Shown here piece by piece: positions 1-8,403 of a stretch of DNA of 43,950 nucleotides. Under the pieces are notes generated by a model. That model was not told the DNA's origin and did not search any database. It saw nothing but the letters and a program-made list of their open reading frames with translations. The stretch is from Candidatus Kaiserbacteria bacterium (GTDB lineage Bacteria > Patescibacteriota > Minisyncoccia > Phycocordibacterales > Phycocordibacteraceae). The position numbers and the translations under genes are program-made. The stretch covers positions 133,928-177,877 of the forward strand of contig JAHFMN010000001.1 of NCBI GenBank assembly GCA_023264445.1, written 5' to 3'. Every line of letters starts with the position of its first letter. The first letter of the stretch is position 1.

Positions 1-51
1 TGCATGCGCGCGCCCCACGCCCTTTACGTCCTTGGTCAAAATAACCTTCAT
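1..51 (-). CDS. rplI: Ribosomal protein L9, 5' end only
   Basis: The minus strand starts ATG at base 51 and reads MKVILTKDVKGVGRAHA before leaving the window. This matches the start of bacterial L9 (MKVIL..DVK.LG), a 50S protein that binds 23S rRNA. Only 17 codons are visible, too short for the ORF track. A TAATAT box lies 8 nt upstream of the ATG, so the mRNA is probably leaderless. The S41 protease gene lies just upstream in the same direction but seems to be a separate transcription unit. Confidence 0.8.
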   Translation of the reverse strand, partial: MKVILTKDVKGVGRAHA

Positions 52-59
52 ATAGCTTG

Positions 60-65
60 ATATTA
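60..65 (-). promoter_or_regulatory. -10 box of rplI, leaderless type
   Basis: TAATAT on the minus strand ends 8 nt before the rplI ATG. The predicted transcription start falls on or next to the A of the ATG. Confidence 0.5.
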
Positions 66-102
66 CTGCAAAGTGAGCCGGACCGCAAATTGACCGAAAT
101 AC

Positions 103-1356
103 TTAATTTCCTTCCGTCAAAAACCGTACCGCACGCGCCATTTGAGAGTCATGTTCTCCCGCAGCTTTTGCCGGTGCGTACGAGATGGAGATATCGGGTA
201 CAACACCGTTGCCCATGATCCAATGGCCGGCAGGTGTAATCCAGCGCGCCACCGTTATTTTGAGCGACCCGCCAGCCAGATCAAGCAATGTCTGTACTGA
301 CCCTTTGCCGAAGGAGCCTGAACCGATAATCGTCGCCACCTTATGATCCTGTAGCGCTCCAGCAAAGATTTCGGAAGCGGAGGCGGACCCGCCGTCAATA
401 AGCACGACAATCTTCGTACCTTTCGGCAGGTCGGCATAGCCGAAACTGGTATGCACGTTGTTCGGCTCCTTCTCATCGAAGTCTTCCGTTACGATCGGTG
501 CGCCCTTTGGCAGGAAGTGGCTTGCGATGTCGACTGCCGCATCAAGATAGCCGCCCGGATTGCCACGCAGGTCGATGACGAGCTTGCGCGAACCCGATGC
601 TTGGAACTGTGCGAATGCCTGATTGAACAAGACGGCTGAATTGGCAGTGAACTCATACAGCGCAATATGGTACACGCCACTTGCTTCATCAATGCCATAG
701 TCGGTTTCGGGTACTTGTATCGTTTCGCGAACTACTTTTATACTAAGCGGTTTCCCACCTCGGACGATGGTAAGGTCCACTGTCGTTCCGACAGGACCGC
801 GGATCTTAGTTACGGCCTTATCGATGGCAACGCCATCAGTTGATTCTCCATCGATAGCGACAATCTGGTCGCCTGCGATGATGCCCGCCGCTTCCGCCGG
901 TGAACCCTTGAGCGGTGAGATGACCGTTAGAATGCCGTTCTTTATATCGATTTCCATGCCGACACCTGCAAAGCTTCCTGAAATCGATTCGGCAAAGGCC
1001 TGCGCCTCTTTCGGTGGGAAGAAAACGGTATACGGGTCTCCGTAGGAAGTGGCAAGACCCGAAATAGCACCGAGCACCCGCTCTTTTGCCGTTGGAAGAG
1101 TTGAGGATGCATGGGTGACGACGTAATTCGTTTCGAGTGTGTTCCATGCTTTCCAGAAATCGGTGAGGTCGGCGTTCTGGTCCGGAGTTGCATCAAGGCC
1201 GTCGCCGATGAGCGGGATATGCGAGATGACCGCAGCAGTGGAGCCATTACCGCTTGCGACAAATCCGGCGCAAAAGGCGACCGCCGCTACAAGTGCAAAA
1301 GAGATGCCGCGCGCCGCGACCGTGCGACCGCGGCGATGTGCTTCCGGCGAGTCCAT
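103..1356 (-). CDS. S41-family C-terminal processing protease
   Basis: A periplasmic or cell-surface serine protease of the CtpA/Prc type, 417 aa from the chosen start. An N-terminal hydrophobic segment (FALVAAVAFCAGFVA) should act as signal anchor. A PDZ domain follows (AGVGMEIDIKNGILTV; GSPAEAAGI.AGDQIVAIDG), then the S41 domain with LVIDLRGNPGG, the catalytic serine in GGSASASEI, and the general-base lysine in GSFGKGSVQ. These Ser-Lys dyad proteases trim or degrade secreted proteins from the C-terminus. The ORF track starts 15 codons earlier. I prefer the ATG at 1356 (MDSPEAHRR) because TACAAT sits 8 nt upstream. The gene diverges from the CorA-like gene with only 60 bp between starts. Confidence 0.93.
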   Translation of the reverse strand: MDSPEAHRRGRTVAARGISFALVAAVAFCAGFVASGNGSTAAVISHIPLIGDGLDATPDQNADLTDFWKAWNTLETNYVVTHASSTLPTAKERVLGAISGLATSYGDPYTVFFPPKEAQAFAESISGSFAGVGMEIDIKNGILTVISPLKGSPAEAAGIIAGDQIVAIDGESTDGVAIDKAVTKIRGPVGTTVDLTIVRGGKPLSIKVVRETIQVPETDYGIDEASGVYHIALYEFTANSAVLFNQAFAQFQASGSRKLVIDLRGNPGGYLDAAVDIASHFLPKGAPIVTEDFDEKEPNNVHTSFGYADLPKGTKIVVLIDGGSASASEIFAGALQDHKVATIIGSGSFGKGSVQTLLDLAGGSLKITVARWITPAGHWIMGNGVVPDISISYAPAKAAGEHDSQMARAVRFLTEGN

Positions 1357-1364
1357 AATCACGG

Positions 1365-1370
1365 ATTGTA
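1365..1370 (-). promoter_or_regulatory. Extended -10 of the S41 protease gene
   Basis: TGaTACAAT on the minus strand is followed by 8 nt and then ATG. It supports a leaderless start at 1356. Confidence 0.55.
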
Positions 1371-1403
1371 TCACACGAGTGGAACGGCGTAGAAAACGCA
1401 TGC

Positions 1404-1409
1404 TATCCT
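1404..1409 (+). promoter_or_regulatory. Extended -10 of the corA-like gene
   Basis: TGcTATCCT is followed by 7 nt and the ATG at 1417. It is a leaderless-type promoter placed inside the short divergent spacer. Confidence 0.55.
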
Positions 1410-1416
1410 AGAGAAT

Positions 1417-2337
1417 ATGGTATTCCGATATGAGTACTCCGGTGGTATATGGATTGACCTTGAGCAACCGAACGTGGAAGAGGTCCGAGATATTGCACGC
1501 GAATTCTCTATTAGTGAGCGTCTTGAGACTGAACTCCTCTCCCCTACCCCATCGCCGCTTGTCGCCGAGGATGAAGGTGCTGCGCTCTTGGTTCTGCATT
1601 TCCCTGTTCATGAAGCCGAGGGCAGTGACACGAAAGTCCAAGAAATCGACTTCATCATCGGTAGTAATTTCATCGTGACGGTGCGCTATGAAGTCATCGT
1701 TCCGTTGCATCATTTGAAAAAACTACTTGAAGCGCAGAAACTCGTCAGCAATCATTCTGCAATTACCACCGATGTCCTGCTCGAGATCTTATTTGCGCAC
1801 CTCTATACGTCGGTGCGCGATCATACTGACCATGCCGCCGAGAGTCTCTCCCGTGTCGAGCACACTATGTTCGATGAACGCGAGCGTGATACCGTGCAAT
1901 CGATTTCAAAAATCGGCCGTGAATTCTTGCACCTGGAGGCCGCGCTCGCGAATCAGGAAGAATCTCTCATCCGTTTCCTTGCAACGCTTGGGCAGCGCGA
2001 TTTTTTCGGTCCTTCTTTTGGGCAACGCAGTCAGCGCATTCTTGCTGAACGCACCCAGGTCGCTCAACTAGTCACTACCTACCGCGCGATTGCAGCCGAG
2101 CTGCGCGAAACCAATGCCGCGCTCCTCGGCGCGCGCCAGAACGAAATCATAAAGACGCTGACTGTCATCACGGTCGTCATACTGCCGCTCGAGCTCATCG
2201 CGGTTACCTTCGGCATACATGCACCGGGTGCGCCGCTTGAACAAAATCCGAACGCTTTCTGGATTATCATCGGCCTCATGTTCAGTACCGTCGTGCTCAT
2301 GTTGGTATACTTTAGCCGCAAGCGCTGGATCTTTTAG
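1417..2337 (+). CDS. CorA-like divalent cation channel, atypical signature
   Basis: A 306-aa inner-membrane protein with the CorA layout. It has an alpha/beta cytoplasmic domain (about 1-130), a long helical stalk (about 130-245, REFLHLEAALANQEESLIRF), and two C-terminal membrane helices (about 245-268 and 283-300) ending in the basic tail SRKRWIF. The family forms pentamers that move Mg2+, Co2+ or Zn2+. The loop after the first helix reads FGIHAPGAP, where CorA has YGMN, so the GMN selectivity signature is absent and the substrate cannot be assumed to be Mg2+. cysS follows 3 nt after the stop and is probably co-transcribed. Confidence 0.85.
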   Translation: MVFRYEYSGGIWIDLEQPNVEEVRDIAREFSISERLETELLSPTPSPLVAEDEGAALLVLHFPVHEAEGSDTKVQEIDFIIGSNFIVTVRYEVIVPLHHLKKLLEAQKLVSNHSAITTDVLLEILFAHLYTSVRDHTDHAAESLSRVEHTMFDERERDTVQSISKIGREFLHLEAALANQEESLIRFLATLGQRDFFGPSFGQRSQRILAERTQVAQLVTTYRAIAAELRETNAALLGARQNEIIKTLTVITVVILPLELIAVTFGIHAPGAPLEQNPNAFWIIIGLMFSTVVLMLVYFSRKRWIF

Positions 2338-2340
2338 TGC

Positions 2341-3801
2341 ATGAGCTGGATTGCGCGCATCTTCGGAAAACGAAATGACACGGTGCGCCGTGCGCACACA
2401 CAGGTGTTTCTTACCAACACGCTCTCAAACGCAAAGGAGCTTTTCATATCCCAGAAGCCGGGCGTTGCAACGATGTATTCCTGCGGACCGACGGTCTACG
2501 GACGCGCTCACATTGGCAATCTCCGTGCCTATGTCTTTGCCGACACGCTTGCGCGCGTCCTTACCGCTGCTGGATACCGCGTGCACCGCGTCATCAATAT
2601 CACCGATGTCGGGCATATGGTTGGAGATGGGGACGAAGGCGAGGACAAGATGCAAGTGGGCGCGCGCCGGGAAAAGAAATCGCCAGAGGAAATCGCTGAT
2701 CAATACACGAAGCTCTTTATTGAAGATATCGACGAACTCGGCATCAATACTCGAGACATCAATTTCCCACGGGCCACCGAATACATACGCGAGCAGATTG
2801 CGCTCGCTAAAACTCTTGAAGAAAAGGGTTTCGCATATCGCACACCTGACGGCCTATATTTCGACACCAGCAGATTCCCCGCCTATGGCAAACTTGGCAA
2901 TCGGCAAGGCGTTGAACTGAAAGAGGGCGCGCGCGTGCCGCTTGTGAAAGACAAGCGTCATCCAAACGATTTTGCACTCTGGCGCATGGCAAAGCCGGAT
3001 GATCTTCAGCAATGGGACAGCCCATGGGGGCGCGGTAATCCAGGCTGGCATATTGAGTGCTCCGCTATGTCGCGCTCGTTACTCGGGCAAGAGATCGACA
3101 TCCACACGGGCGGCGAGGACCATATCTCAACTCACCACAACAACGAGATCGCACAATCCGAAGCCGCAAACGGGCGTACCTTCGTGCATTACTGGCTTCA
3201 CAATGCCTTCCTAACAGTATTCGGGGAAAAGGTCGCGAAGTCACTCAAGAATGACGTTTCTCTCCCCGACGTCAGTGCAAAAGGATTTCACCCGCTCGCG
3301 CTGCGTTACTTCTTTCTTCAGGCGCATTACCGCACTCCCCTTTCCTTCTCATGGGATGCACTCGCTGGCGCATCCGAAGCGCTGAACCGGCTTTGGAGAA
3401 TCGCCCGCGAGCTTGCAGAAGAATCAAGAGGGAAGAACGCACCATCCGAAGCGCGTGTACGCTTCCTTGCTGCCATGCGCGACGACCTTGCGACACCGCA
3501 AGCGCTCGGTATCCTGTGGGACACGCTCAGAAGCGAGGAATACACGCCTGAGGAGAAATGGGGTCTTCTGGAGGATGCCGAAGCACATTTCGGCCTTTCA
3601 CTCATCCACCCACCCGCCAGTCGCACGGTAAAGGAAGCAGAAGTACCTGGAGAGATCCAGAATCTGCTCATTCGCCGTGAAGCGGCTCGTGCCGCGAAAG
3701 ACTTCGCCGAGGCCGACCGCATCCGGGGCGATATCGAGCACAGTGGATATCGTGTGGATGACGGGCCGAAAGGACCAGTGTTGACTCGGACAACTCTTTG
3801 A
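2341..3801 (+). CDS. cysS: Cysteinyl-tRNA synthetase
   Basis: Charges tRNA-Cys. At 486 aa it has a normal length for CysRS. The class I signature appears as HIGN in [18 protein letters not shown], where the Cys is a zinc ligand. Further zinc-site sequence is [10 protein letters not shown], followed by the HTGGEDH region. The KMSKS loop reads EKVAKSLKN, a mild departure from KMSKS. The C-terminal anticodon-binding helices are present. About 22 residues precede the usual N-terminus ([15 protein letters not shown]). No other in-frame ATG lies before the catalytic domain, so the extension may be real. It starts 3 nt after the corA-like gene, and its stop lies within the dnaB promoter. Confidence 0.95.
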   Translation: MSWIARIFGKRNDTVRRAHTQVFLTNTLSNAKELFISQKPGVATMYSCGPTVYGRAHIGNLRAYVFADTLARVLTAAGYRVHRVINITDVGHMVGDGDEGEDKMQVGARREKKSPEEIADQYTKLFIEDIDELGINTRDINFPRATEYIREQIALAKTLEEKGFAYRTPDGLYFDTSRFPAYGKLGNRQGVELKEGARVPLVKDKRHPNDFALWRMAKPDDLQQWDSPWGRGNPGWHIECSAMSRSLLGQEIDIHTGGEDHISTHHNNEIAQSEAANGRTFVHYWLHNAFLTVFGEKVAKSLKNDVSLPDVSAKGFHPLALRYFFLQAHYRTPLSFSWDALAGASEALNRLWRIARELAEESRGKNAPSEARVRFLAAMRDDLATPQALGILWDTLRSEEYTPEEKWGLLEDAEAHFGLSLIHPPASRTVKEAEVPGEIQNLLIRREAARAAKDFAEADRIRGDIEHSGYRVDDGPKGPVLTRTTL

Positions 3802-3807
3802 TACAAT
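3781..3807 (+). promoter_or_regulatory. dnaB promoter at the end of cysS
   Basis: TTGACT (3781-3786), a 15-nt spacer, then TGa-TACAAT (3802-3807) lie across the last codons of cysS. The preferred dnaB ATG is 8 nt after the -10, so the transcript would have almost no leader. Confidence 0.55.
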
Positions 3808-3815
3808 TGGTCGTA

Positions 3816-5243
3816 ATGGCCACCGACTCAAACCAGAAAGGAACCGCTACGCGGAAAAGTAATCCAAGTCCTATTCCGCTTTCTGAATTCGTTACAGGGC
3901 GTGTTCCTCCGCAATCTCTTGATTCAGAACGTGCACTCCTCGGCGCACTTCTCTTGAAGCCGGATGCGATTCACGACGTTTCAGATCTCATCCGTCCGGA
4001 TTCTTTCTATGCGGAAAAACATCGACTCATATTCGGCGCGATGCGCGAGCTTGCCGAGCGCGGCGAGCCCATTGACCAGCTCTCTCTCACGCAGCGTCTA
4101 CAGGACCAAGGACTCTTGGAACGTTCCGGCGGCCGGAGCTATCTTGCCGAGCTTGCGGGCTCGGCACCAGCGCCCGGGAATTTCTCGCATTATGCCGATC
4201 TCGTCTCGCGGAAATATCTGATGCGTGCGCTCATCGACGCTGCCTACGGCATCACCGAATCGGCCTACGACGAAGCACGCGAAACGATGGAGGTGCTCGA
4301 TGAAGCCGAAAAGAGCATCTATGCCATCGGAAATGCTTCGGCCGCACACAAGTTCACCGCCATCGGAGACAAAGTGCATGAAGCATGGGACCGCATCGAG
4401 GCGCTTTCTAAGAAAGAGAGTGGTATTCGCGGCGTGCCTTCAGGCTTCCCTGCTCTCGATAATCTCCTTTCAGGATTCCATCCCTCCGACCTCGTCATCC
4501 TTGCCGCGCGTCCTTCAATGGGAAAGACGTCGCTTGCGCTTGATATCGCCCGAAATGCCGCCTTGCGCCACAACGTCCCGGTCGGCATCTTTTCGCTTGA
4601 AATGAGTTCGGAGCAGCTGATTGACCGCATGCTCGCGGCAGAATCTTTCGTCAACTCATGGAAATTGCGCACCGGCCAGGTGAAGGAGGAAGAGGATTTC
4701 GGTCGTATACGCGATGCACTTGAATCTCTTTCCAAGGCCCCAATTTATATTGATGACAAGCCGGGTAACAACATCCTCGCCATGCGTGCGGTCGCGCGCC
4801 GGCTGAAGCGTGAGCGCGGCATCGGGCTCATCGTCGTGGATTATCTTCAGCTCATGTCGCCCACCTCCACCAAGGCCTCTGATTCACTCGTCCAACAAGT
4901 CACCGAGATATCGCGCTCACTCAAGTCGCTTGCGCGCGAGCTTGAAGTACCGGTCATCGCGCTCTCACAGCTTTCGCGCGCCGTGGAGCAGCGCGGCGGC
5001 AGACCGCGCCTCTCCGACCTGCGCGACTCGGGCTCTATCGAACAGGACGCAGACGTCGTGATGTTCATCCACCGCGAAGACAAGCGCAACCCCGAAAGCG
5101 ACCGGCCGAATATCGCTGAGATTCTTATCGAGAAGCACCGCAACGGTCCAACCGGCAAGACCGAACTCTACTTTGACGAGAAGCGCGCGACCTTCCAGCC
5201 GATGGATACCACGGACTTTGGCGAGCTTGCAGCTGAATTTTGA
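3816..5243 (+). CDS. dnaB: Replicative DNA helicase DnaB
   Basis: A hexameric 5'-3' helicase at the replication fork, 475 aa. The N-terminal DnaB domain (about 30-135) includes PPQSLDSERALLGALL. The RecA-like ATPase domain carries Walker A in ARPSMGKTSLALDIA, FSLEMSSEQL, Walker B in GLIVVDYLQLM, ALSQLSRAVEQR, LRDSGSIEQDADVVMFIHR and the terminal KHRNGPTG. The ORF track begins 6 codons earlier at an ATA-like context. I chose the ATG at 3816 (MATDSNQKG) because of the adjacent -10 box. recR follows in the same direction after 53 nt. Confidence 0.95.
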   Translation: MATDSNQKGTATRKSNPSPIPLSEFVTGRVPPQSLDSERALLGALLLKPDAIHDVSDLIRPDSFYAEKHRLIFGAMRELAERGEPIDQLSLTQRLQDQGLLERSGGRSYLAELAGSAPAPGNFSHYADLVSRKYLMRALIDAAYGITESAYDEARETMEVLDEAEKSIYAIGNASAAHKFTAIGDKVHEAWDRIEALSKKESGIRGVPSGFPALDNLLSGFHPSDLVILAARPSMGKTSLALDIARNAALRHNVPVGIFSLEMSSEQLIDRMLAAESFVNSWKLRTGQVKEEEDFGRIRDALESLSKAPIYIDDKPGNNILAMRAVARRLKRERGIGLIVVDYLQLMSPTSTKASDSLVQQVTEISRSLKSLARELEVPVIALSQLSRAVEQRGGRPRLSDLRDSGSIEQDADVVMFIHREDKRNPESDRPNIAEILIEKHRNGPTGKTELYFDEKRATFQPMDTTDFGELAAEF

Positions 5244-5296
5244 AAATGGACTGGACAAGCGATGCATACCTCAAAATCCCGCTACCCGCGTAATCT

Positions 5297-5899
5297 ATGG
5301 ACCACATCGACGAACTTGCGAAAGCGCTTGCACGCTTCCCCGGCATCGGGCCGCGCCAGGGTAAGCGTTTCGTTTTCTATCTTCTCGCCGCTCCTGCCGC
5401 CGAGCGCGCGAAGCTCGCCGAACTTATCGCATCGCTCGGGAAAGATGTCCGGCAATGCTCCGAGTGCATGCGCTTCTATAACGGCAGTACCGCCTCTGTG
5501 TGTAATTATTGTTCCGACAAGACACGCGACGACGCGCAGCTCATGCTCGTGGAGAAAGACCAAGATCTCGCGGCCGTGGAGCGCGCCGGCACCTATCGCG
5601 GCCGTTATCTCGTCCTCGGCGGCGTGCTCACCCTCACCGGCAAGGGAGCGATTCGCAAAAAAGAATTACTGAAAACAGTAGAGAAAAGATTGAAAAGTGG
5701 GCTGAAAGAAATCGTCCTCGCGCTCTCCGCGACGAGCGAGGGCGAGCACACGAGCGACCGCGTGCGCGAACTGCTCGCGCCCTGGCGCGAGCAAGTGCGA
5801 ATTTCAGAACTTGGTCGCGGTCTCGCGACCGGTAGCGAGCTTGAATACTCCGACGCCGAGACCCTCCGCGCCGCTCTCACGAACCGTAAAGAAGCCTAG
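5297..5899 (+). CDS. recR: Recombination protein RecR
   Basis: RecR helps RecO load RecA on gapped DNA. At 200 aa it has the family length. It shows the helix-hairpin-helix (ALARFPGIGPRQGKRFVFYLL), a C4 zinc finger (CSECMRFYNGSTASVCNYC), and a Toprim domain (LMLVEKDQDLAAVERAGTYRGRYLVLGG). The end, SELEYSDAETLRAALTNR, corresponds to the conserved LEYTD..TL..A tail. It lies downstream of dnaB with no separate obvious promoter. The gene is convergent with the DEAD-box helicase, and a long palindrome lies between them. Confidence 0.95.
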   Translation: MDHIDELAKALARFPGIGPRQGKRFVFYLLAAPAAERAKLAELIASLGKDVRQCSECMRFYNGSTASVCNYCSDKTRDDAQLMLVEKDQDLAAVERAGTYRGRYLVLGGVLTLTGKGAIRKKELLKTVEKRLKSGLKEIVLALSATSEGEHTSDRVRELLAPWREQVRISELGRGLATGSELEYSDAETLRAALTNRKEA

Positions 5900-5936
5900 A
5901 GCTTCATCAAATCCGACACCAGATCCGCACGCTTTC

Positions 5937-5982
5937 GCAATGTATCAATTTTGAACCTATAGGTTCAAAATTGATACATTGC
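5937..5982. repeat. 46-bp perfect palindrome, copy 1
   Basis: A perfect dyad with no loop. Each arm includes TGTATCAATTTTGAACCTA. It lies 37 nt after the recR stop and 15 nt before the helicase stop, so it separates two convergent genes. A second 14-bp palindrome, CCGTATCGATACGG (5982-5995), abuts it. Related copies lie at 25022-25059 and 38803-38848. No T-run follows, so it is not a standard intrinsic terminator. Confidence 0.9.
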
Positions 5983-5997
5983 CGTATCGATACGGGC

Positions 5998-7338
5998 TTA
6001 GTAGCGCTCCTGGACGAAGGTGAGGGCCTTGCCCTTCAGCGTGGCGCGGCCGGTACGGCCGATGCGGTGCACATAGTCCTCATACGTAGACGGGAGGTCG
6101 TAGTTAATGACGTGCGAGACAGCTGGGATGTCGAGGCCGCGCGCGGCGACGTCGGTCGCCACGAGCACCGTCACCTTCCCCGCCTTGAAGGCCTCCAGAG
6201 CCCTCTGGCGCGCACCTTGGGTTTTATTGCCGTGGATGCTCTCCGCGTGGACATGCAGGCGGGAGAGTGCCTTAGCAAGTTTCTCCACACCGAACTTCGT
6301 TCGTCCGAAGACGAGGACGCGGCTAAACTCGCGGTCCTTGAGAAGTTCGGCGAGCACCTCAAATTTGTCTTTACCGCGCGGGATGCGCACGACGTCTTGA
6401 TCGACGTTTTTTGATGTGTCGCGTGTTTTAACTGAAATGATGACCGGACTCGAAAGGAAGTCGCCGATGAGCTTCTCGATATCCTTTCCCATCGTTGCAG
6501 AGAAGAAGAGCGTATGGCGCTCCTTACGCATCTTGGAGAGGATGAGGCGCATGTCGTCGATGAAGCCCATGTCGAGCATGCGGTCTGCCTCGTCGAGGAC
6601 AACCGTGCCGAAGTCAGTGAGCACGAGCGCCCGGCGCTCGAGCAAGTCCTTCAGACGGCCAGGGGTGCCGATGACGAATGCCGGGTTGTGCTTAAGCTGG
6701 GTTATCTGCGGGCCAATATTTGCACCACCGACGGCCACCATGCCGCGGAAGCCGAGGCCTTTGGCAAAACCAGCGAGTTCCTTCTCTATTTGCACCGCAA
6801 GCTCGCGCGTCGGCGCCATGACGAGTACGCGCTCACCCTTCTGCTTCATCACCTTATCGATAAGCGGGATGAGGAAGGCCGCAGTCTTGCCCGTACCAGT
6901 CTCTGCGAGACCGACGACGTCCTGGCCGAGAAGCGCATGCGGAATCGCCTTGTCCTGAATCGGCGTCGGGTTCTCGTACTTGCGTGCGAGCACGTTCGCC
7001 TTCAGGTGCGGATTGATATCGAAATCGGAGAACGTGTGTTCAGGGACGAATACCGGCTCCTCGGTCGTGACGACCGTCTTGTTCATAAACTTTGCGATCT
7101 CGCTTTCGGTCTCGCCGAAGACACCGAAACCGCCGCGCTTCCCTCCCCCGCGTCCGCCAGAACCGAAACCGCCACGTGCACCATACCCGCCACGAGACGG
7201 AAAGCGGCTTCCGCTTCGACTACCGAAGCGACTCGGGCCTGCACCGCCGCGTCCGGACGGACGCGGCGAATACGGTCGGTTTGAACTACCGCCATGAGAA
7301 CTGCCTCCCGTTTGATGATTCCAACGTCCTACTTGCAT
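5998..7338 (-). CDS. DEAD-box RNA helicase with N-terminal RGG region
   Basis: An ATP-dependent RNA helicase, 446 aa, likely acting in ribosome assembly or RNA turnover. Residues about 10-75 are rich in Gly, Arg and Ser (SGRGGAGPSRFGSRSGSRF), an RNA-binding RGG-type tail. Such tails are usually C-terminal in bacterial DEAD-box proteins. The core has the Q motif (ENPTPIQ), AETGTGKT, PTREL, TPGR, DEAD, SAT, ARGLDIP and HRIGRTGR in order. The protein ends soon after the second RecA domain. The start at 7338 (MQVGRWNHQ) follows an AT-rich stretch with several possible -10 boxes; no ribosome site is seen. Confidence 0.93.
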   Translation of the reverse strand: MQVGRWNHQTGGSSHGGSSNRPYSPRPSGRGGAGPSRFGSRSGSRFPSRGGYGARGGFGSGGRGGGKRGGFGVFGETESEIAKFMNKTVVTTEEPVFVPEHTFSDFDINPHLKANVLARKYENPTPIQDKAIPHALLGQDVVGLAETGTGKTAAFLIPLIDKVMKQKGERVLVMAPTRELAVQIEKELAGFAKGLGFRGMVAVGGANIGPQITQLKHNPAFVIGTPGRLKDLLERRALVLTDFGTVVLDEADRMLDMGFIDDMRLILSKMRKERHTLFFSATMGKDIEKLIGDFLSSPVIISVKTRDTSKNVDQDVVRIPRGKDKFEVLAELLKDREFSRVLVFGRTKFGVEKLAKALSRLHVHAESIHGNKTQGARQRALEAFKAGKVTVLVATDVAARGLDIPAVSHVINYDLPSTYEDYVHRIGRTGRATLKGKALTFVQERY

Positions 7339-7419
7339 ATTGTTATAAAGCTAGAGAAATAAATTAAATACAGAAAGGCAAAAGCCTCCTCAAATGAAGT
7401 CTGCTCTCGTGTTGAAAAG

Positions 7420-7737
7420 TTAGGAGATCGAATCGATCTTTACTTTCAGGATCGGCTGGCGGTGGCCTTTGCGCTTATAGTAGCGGCTCTTCGGCTTATA
7501 TTTCACCACCTCAATTTTCTTATCCAATCCGGCGAGAACAACGGTGCCCTTGACCTCCGCGCCCTTGATAACAGGCGCGCCGATGGTCGTGTCCGAGCCG
7601 TTGTCGACGAGGAGCACCTCGTCAAAGACAACTGTGTCACCTTTCTTCAAATCCCCCGGGAGCTTCTCTATAGCGATAGTGTCGCCCTTAGAGACGACAT
7701 ACTGCTTCCCGCCGGTCTTGATTACGGCCACTTCCAT
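7420..7737 (-). CDS. rplU: Ribosomal protein L21
   Basis: A 50S protein of 105 aa. It begins MEVAVIKTGGKQYVVSKGD, has the central VVFDEVLLV and the C-terminal KYKPKSRYYKRKGHRQP, all typical of L21. rpmA (L27), its usual partner, does not follow here. A TGcTATAGT box 9 nt upstream of the ATG suggests a near-leaderless mRNA. Confidence 0.96.
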   Translation of the reverse strand: MEVAVIKTGGKQYVVSKGDTIAIEKLPGDLKKGDTVVFDEVLLVDNGSDTTIGAPVIKGAEVKGTVVLAGLDKKIEVVKYKPKSRYYKRKGHRQPILKVKIDSIS

Positions 7738-7746
7738 AGTGGGAGA

Positions 7747-7752
7747 ACTATA
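7747..7752 (-). promoter_or_regulatory. Extended -10 of rplU
   Basis: TGcTATAGT on the minus strand, 9 nt before the rplU ATG. Confidence 0.5.
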
Positions 7753-7762
7753 GCATTCAAGC

Positions 7763-7793
7763 GGTAAAAAAACAAGGCGGACCGGAGTCCGCC
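7763..7793 (-). terminator. Intrinsic terminator after the 110-aa unknown gene
   Basis: On the minus strand GGCGGAC-TCCG-GTCCGCC is followed by TTGTTTTTTT. This is a strong terminator that insulates rplU from the gene upstream. Confidence 0.85.
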
Positions 7794-7812
7794 AATGAAA
7801 GTCTGCCGCAAG

Positions 7813-8145
7813 TCATACTGCGTTGGCCGCGCGCATTCCTCGGCCTTTTTTGACCACCTTTTTCTCTACCGCCTCCGCGAGACCCATTCGCTTCCTCCTC
7901 AAGAAGGGCCACGGCTTGATGGGACCGTACATGCCTTCCCTGAAGAAGACCTTGAACTCGAGCTGGCCCGACGCCTCGTTCTTGAGGAGTTTCGGGATGA
8001 GGGAATAGTCGCACGCCCAGAGATCGCGCACCTTTCCATCTTGGCACAGAACGTCCTTATGGGCATTTTCTGCTCCCAACTCCGTGGCGATCACCTCGTT
8101 CGTGTGACCCGTTGCTTCTATGAACCACTTCTTGGTTGCGGGCAT
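7813..8145 (-). CDS. Unknown 110-aa protein, Shine-Dalgarno-led
   Basis: I do not recognise this protein. It is soluble, begins MPATKKWFIEATGHTNEV, and ends in a basic, helix-rich tail (LAEAVEKKVVKKGRGMRAANAV). Two Cys (CQDGKVRDLWACDY) are spaced 10 apart. Unlike its neighbours it has a full promoter, a leader of about 25 nt, an AGGAGG site 5 nt before the ATG, and its own terminator. It is therefore a single-gene transcription unit, one of several unknown genes of this style in the window. Confidence 0.75.
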   Translation of the reverse strand: MPATKKWFIEATGHTNEVIATELGAENAHKDVLCQDGKVRDLWACDYSLIPKLLKNEASGQLEFKVFFREGMYGPIKPWPFLRRKRMGLAEAVEKKVVKKGRGMRAANAV

Positions 8146-8177
8146 CTCTGCCTCCTGTATCCAATGGACCAGACTCC

Positions 8178-8205
8178 ACTATACGAGAAAATTACTGTTC
8201 GTCAA
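8178..8205 (-). promoter_or_regulatory. Promoter of the 110-aa unknown gene
   Basis: TTGACG (8205-8200), a 16-nt spacer and TATAGT (8183-8178) on the minus strand. Transcription should start near 8171, leaving a short leader with AGGAGG. Confidence 0.7.
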
Positions 8206-8403
8206 AATGTTCATATCTTGTGCATGTGTGCTACGCTGCCGGAGCGCAGACCGTACTCTATTCCGCTCGAAAGAGATGAGCCGGGATCAGATCACAGCGC
8301 AATTCCGGGTGACAACGCCCGGATTCATCGCCGCAGAGAAGATGGTTGGCTCGGAGTCCAAACCCGCAGCTCCCCCCTCGAATCTTCTTCTGTGGCGGTT
8401 TTT
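8206..8403. other. Intergenic region, possible small plus-strand transcript
   Basis: No gene is supported. On the plus strand an imperfect inverted repeat (GCCGCAGAGAAGAT near 8330 against ATCTTCTTCTGTGGC near 8390) is followed by TTTTTTT at 8399. It looks like a terminator for a transcript entering the rmuC 3' end. The open frame MSRDQITAQFRV starting near 8278 runs antisense into rmuC and is not convincing as a protein. Confidence 0.3.

Noticed and set aside
5937-5982. Treating the long palindromes as ordinary rho-independent terminators
   Set aside because: No T-run follows in the direction of the preceding gene, the stem has almost no loop, and clear terminators elsewhere in the window look different.
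6514-7284. Plus-strand ORF of 256 aa
   Set aside because: Antisense to the DEAD-box helicase; low-complexity RT-rich translation typical of a shadow.
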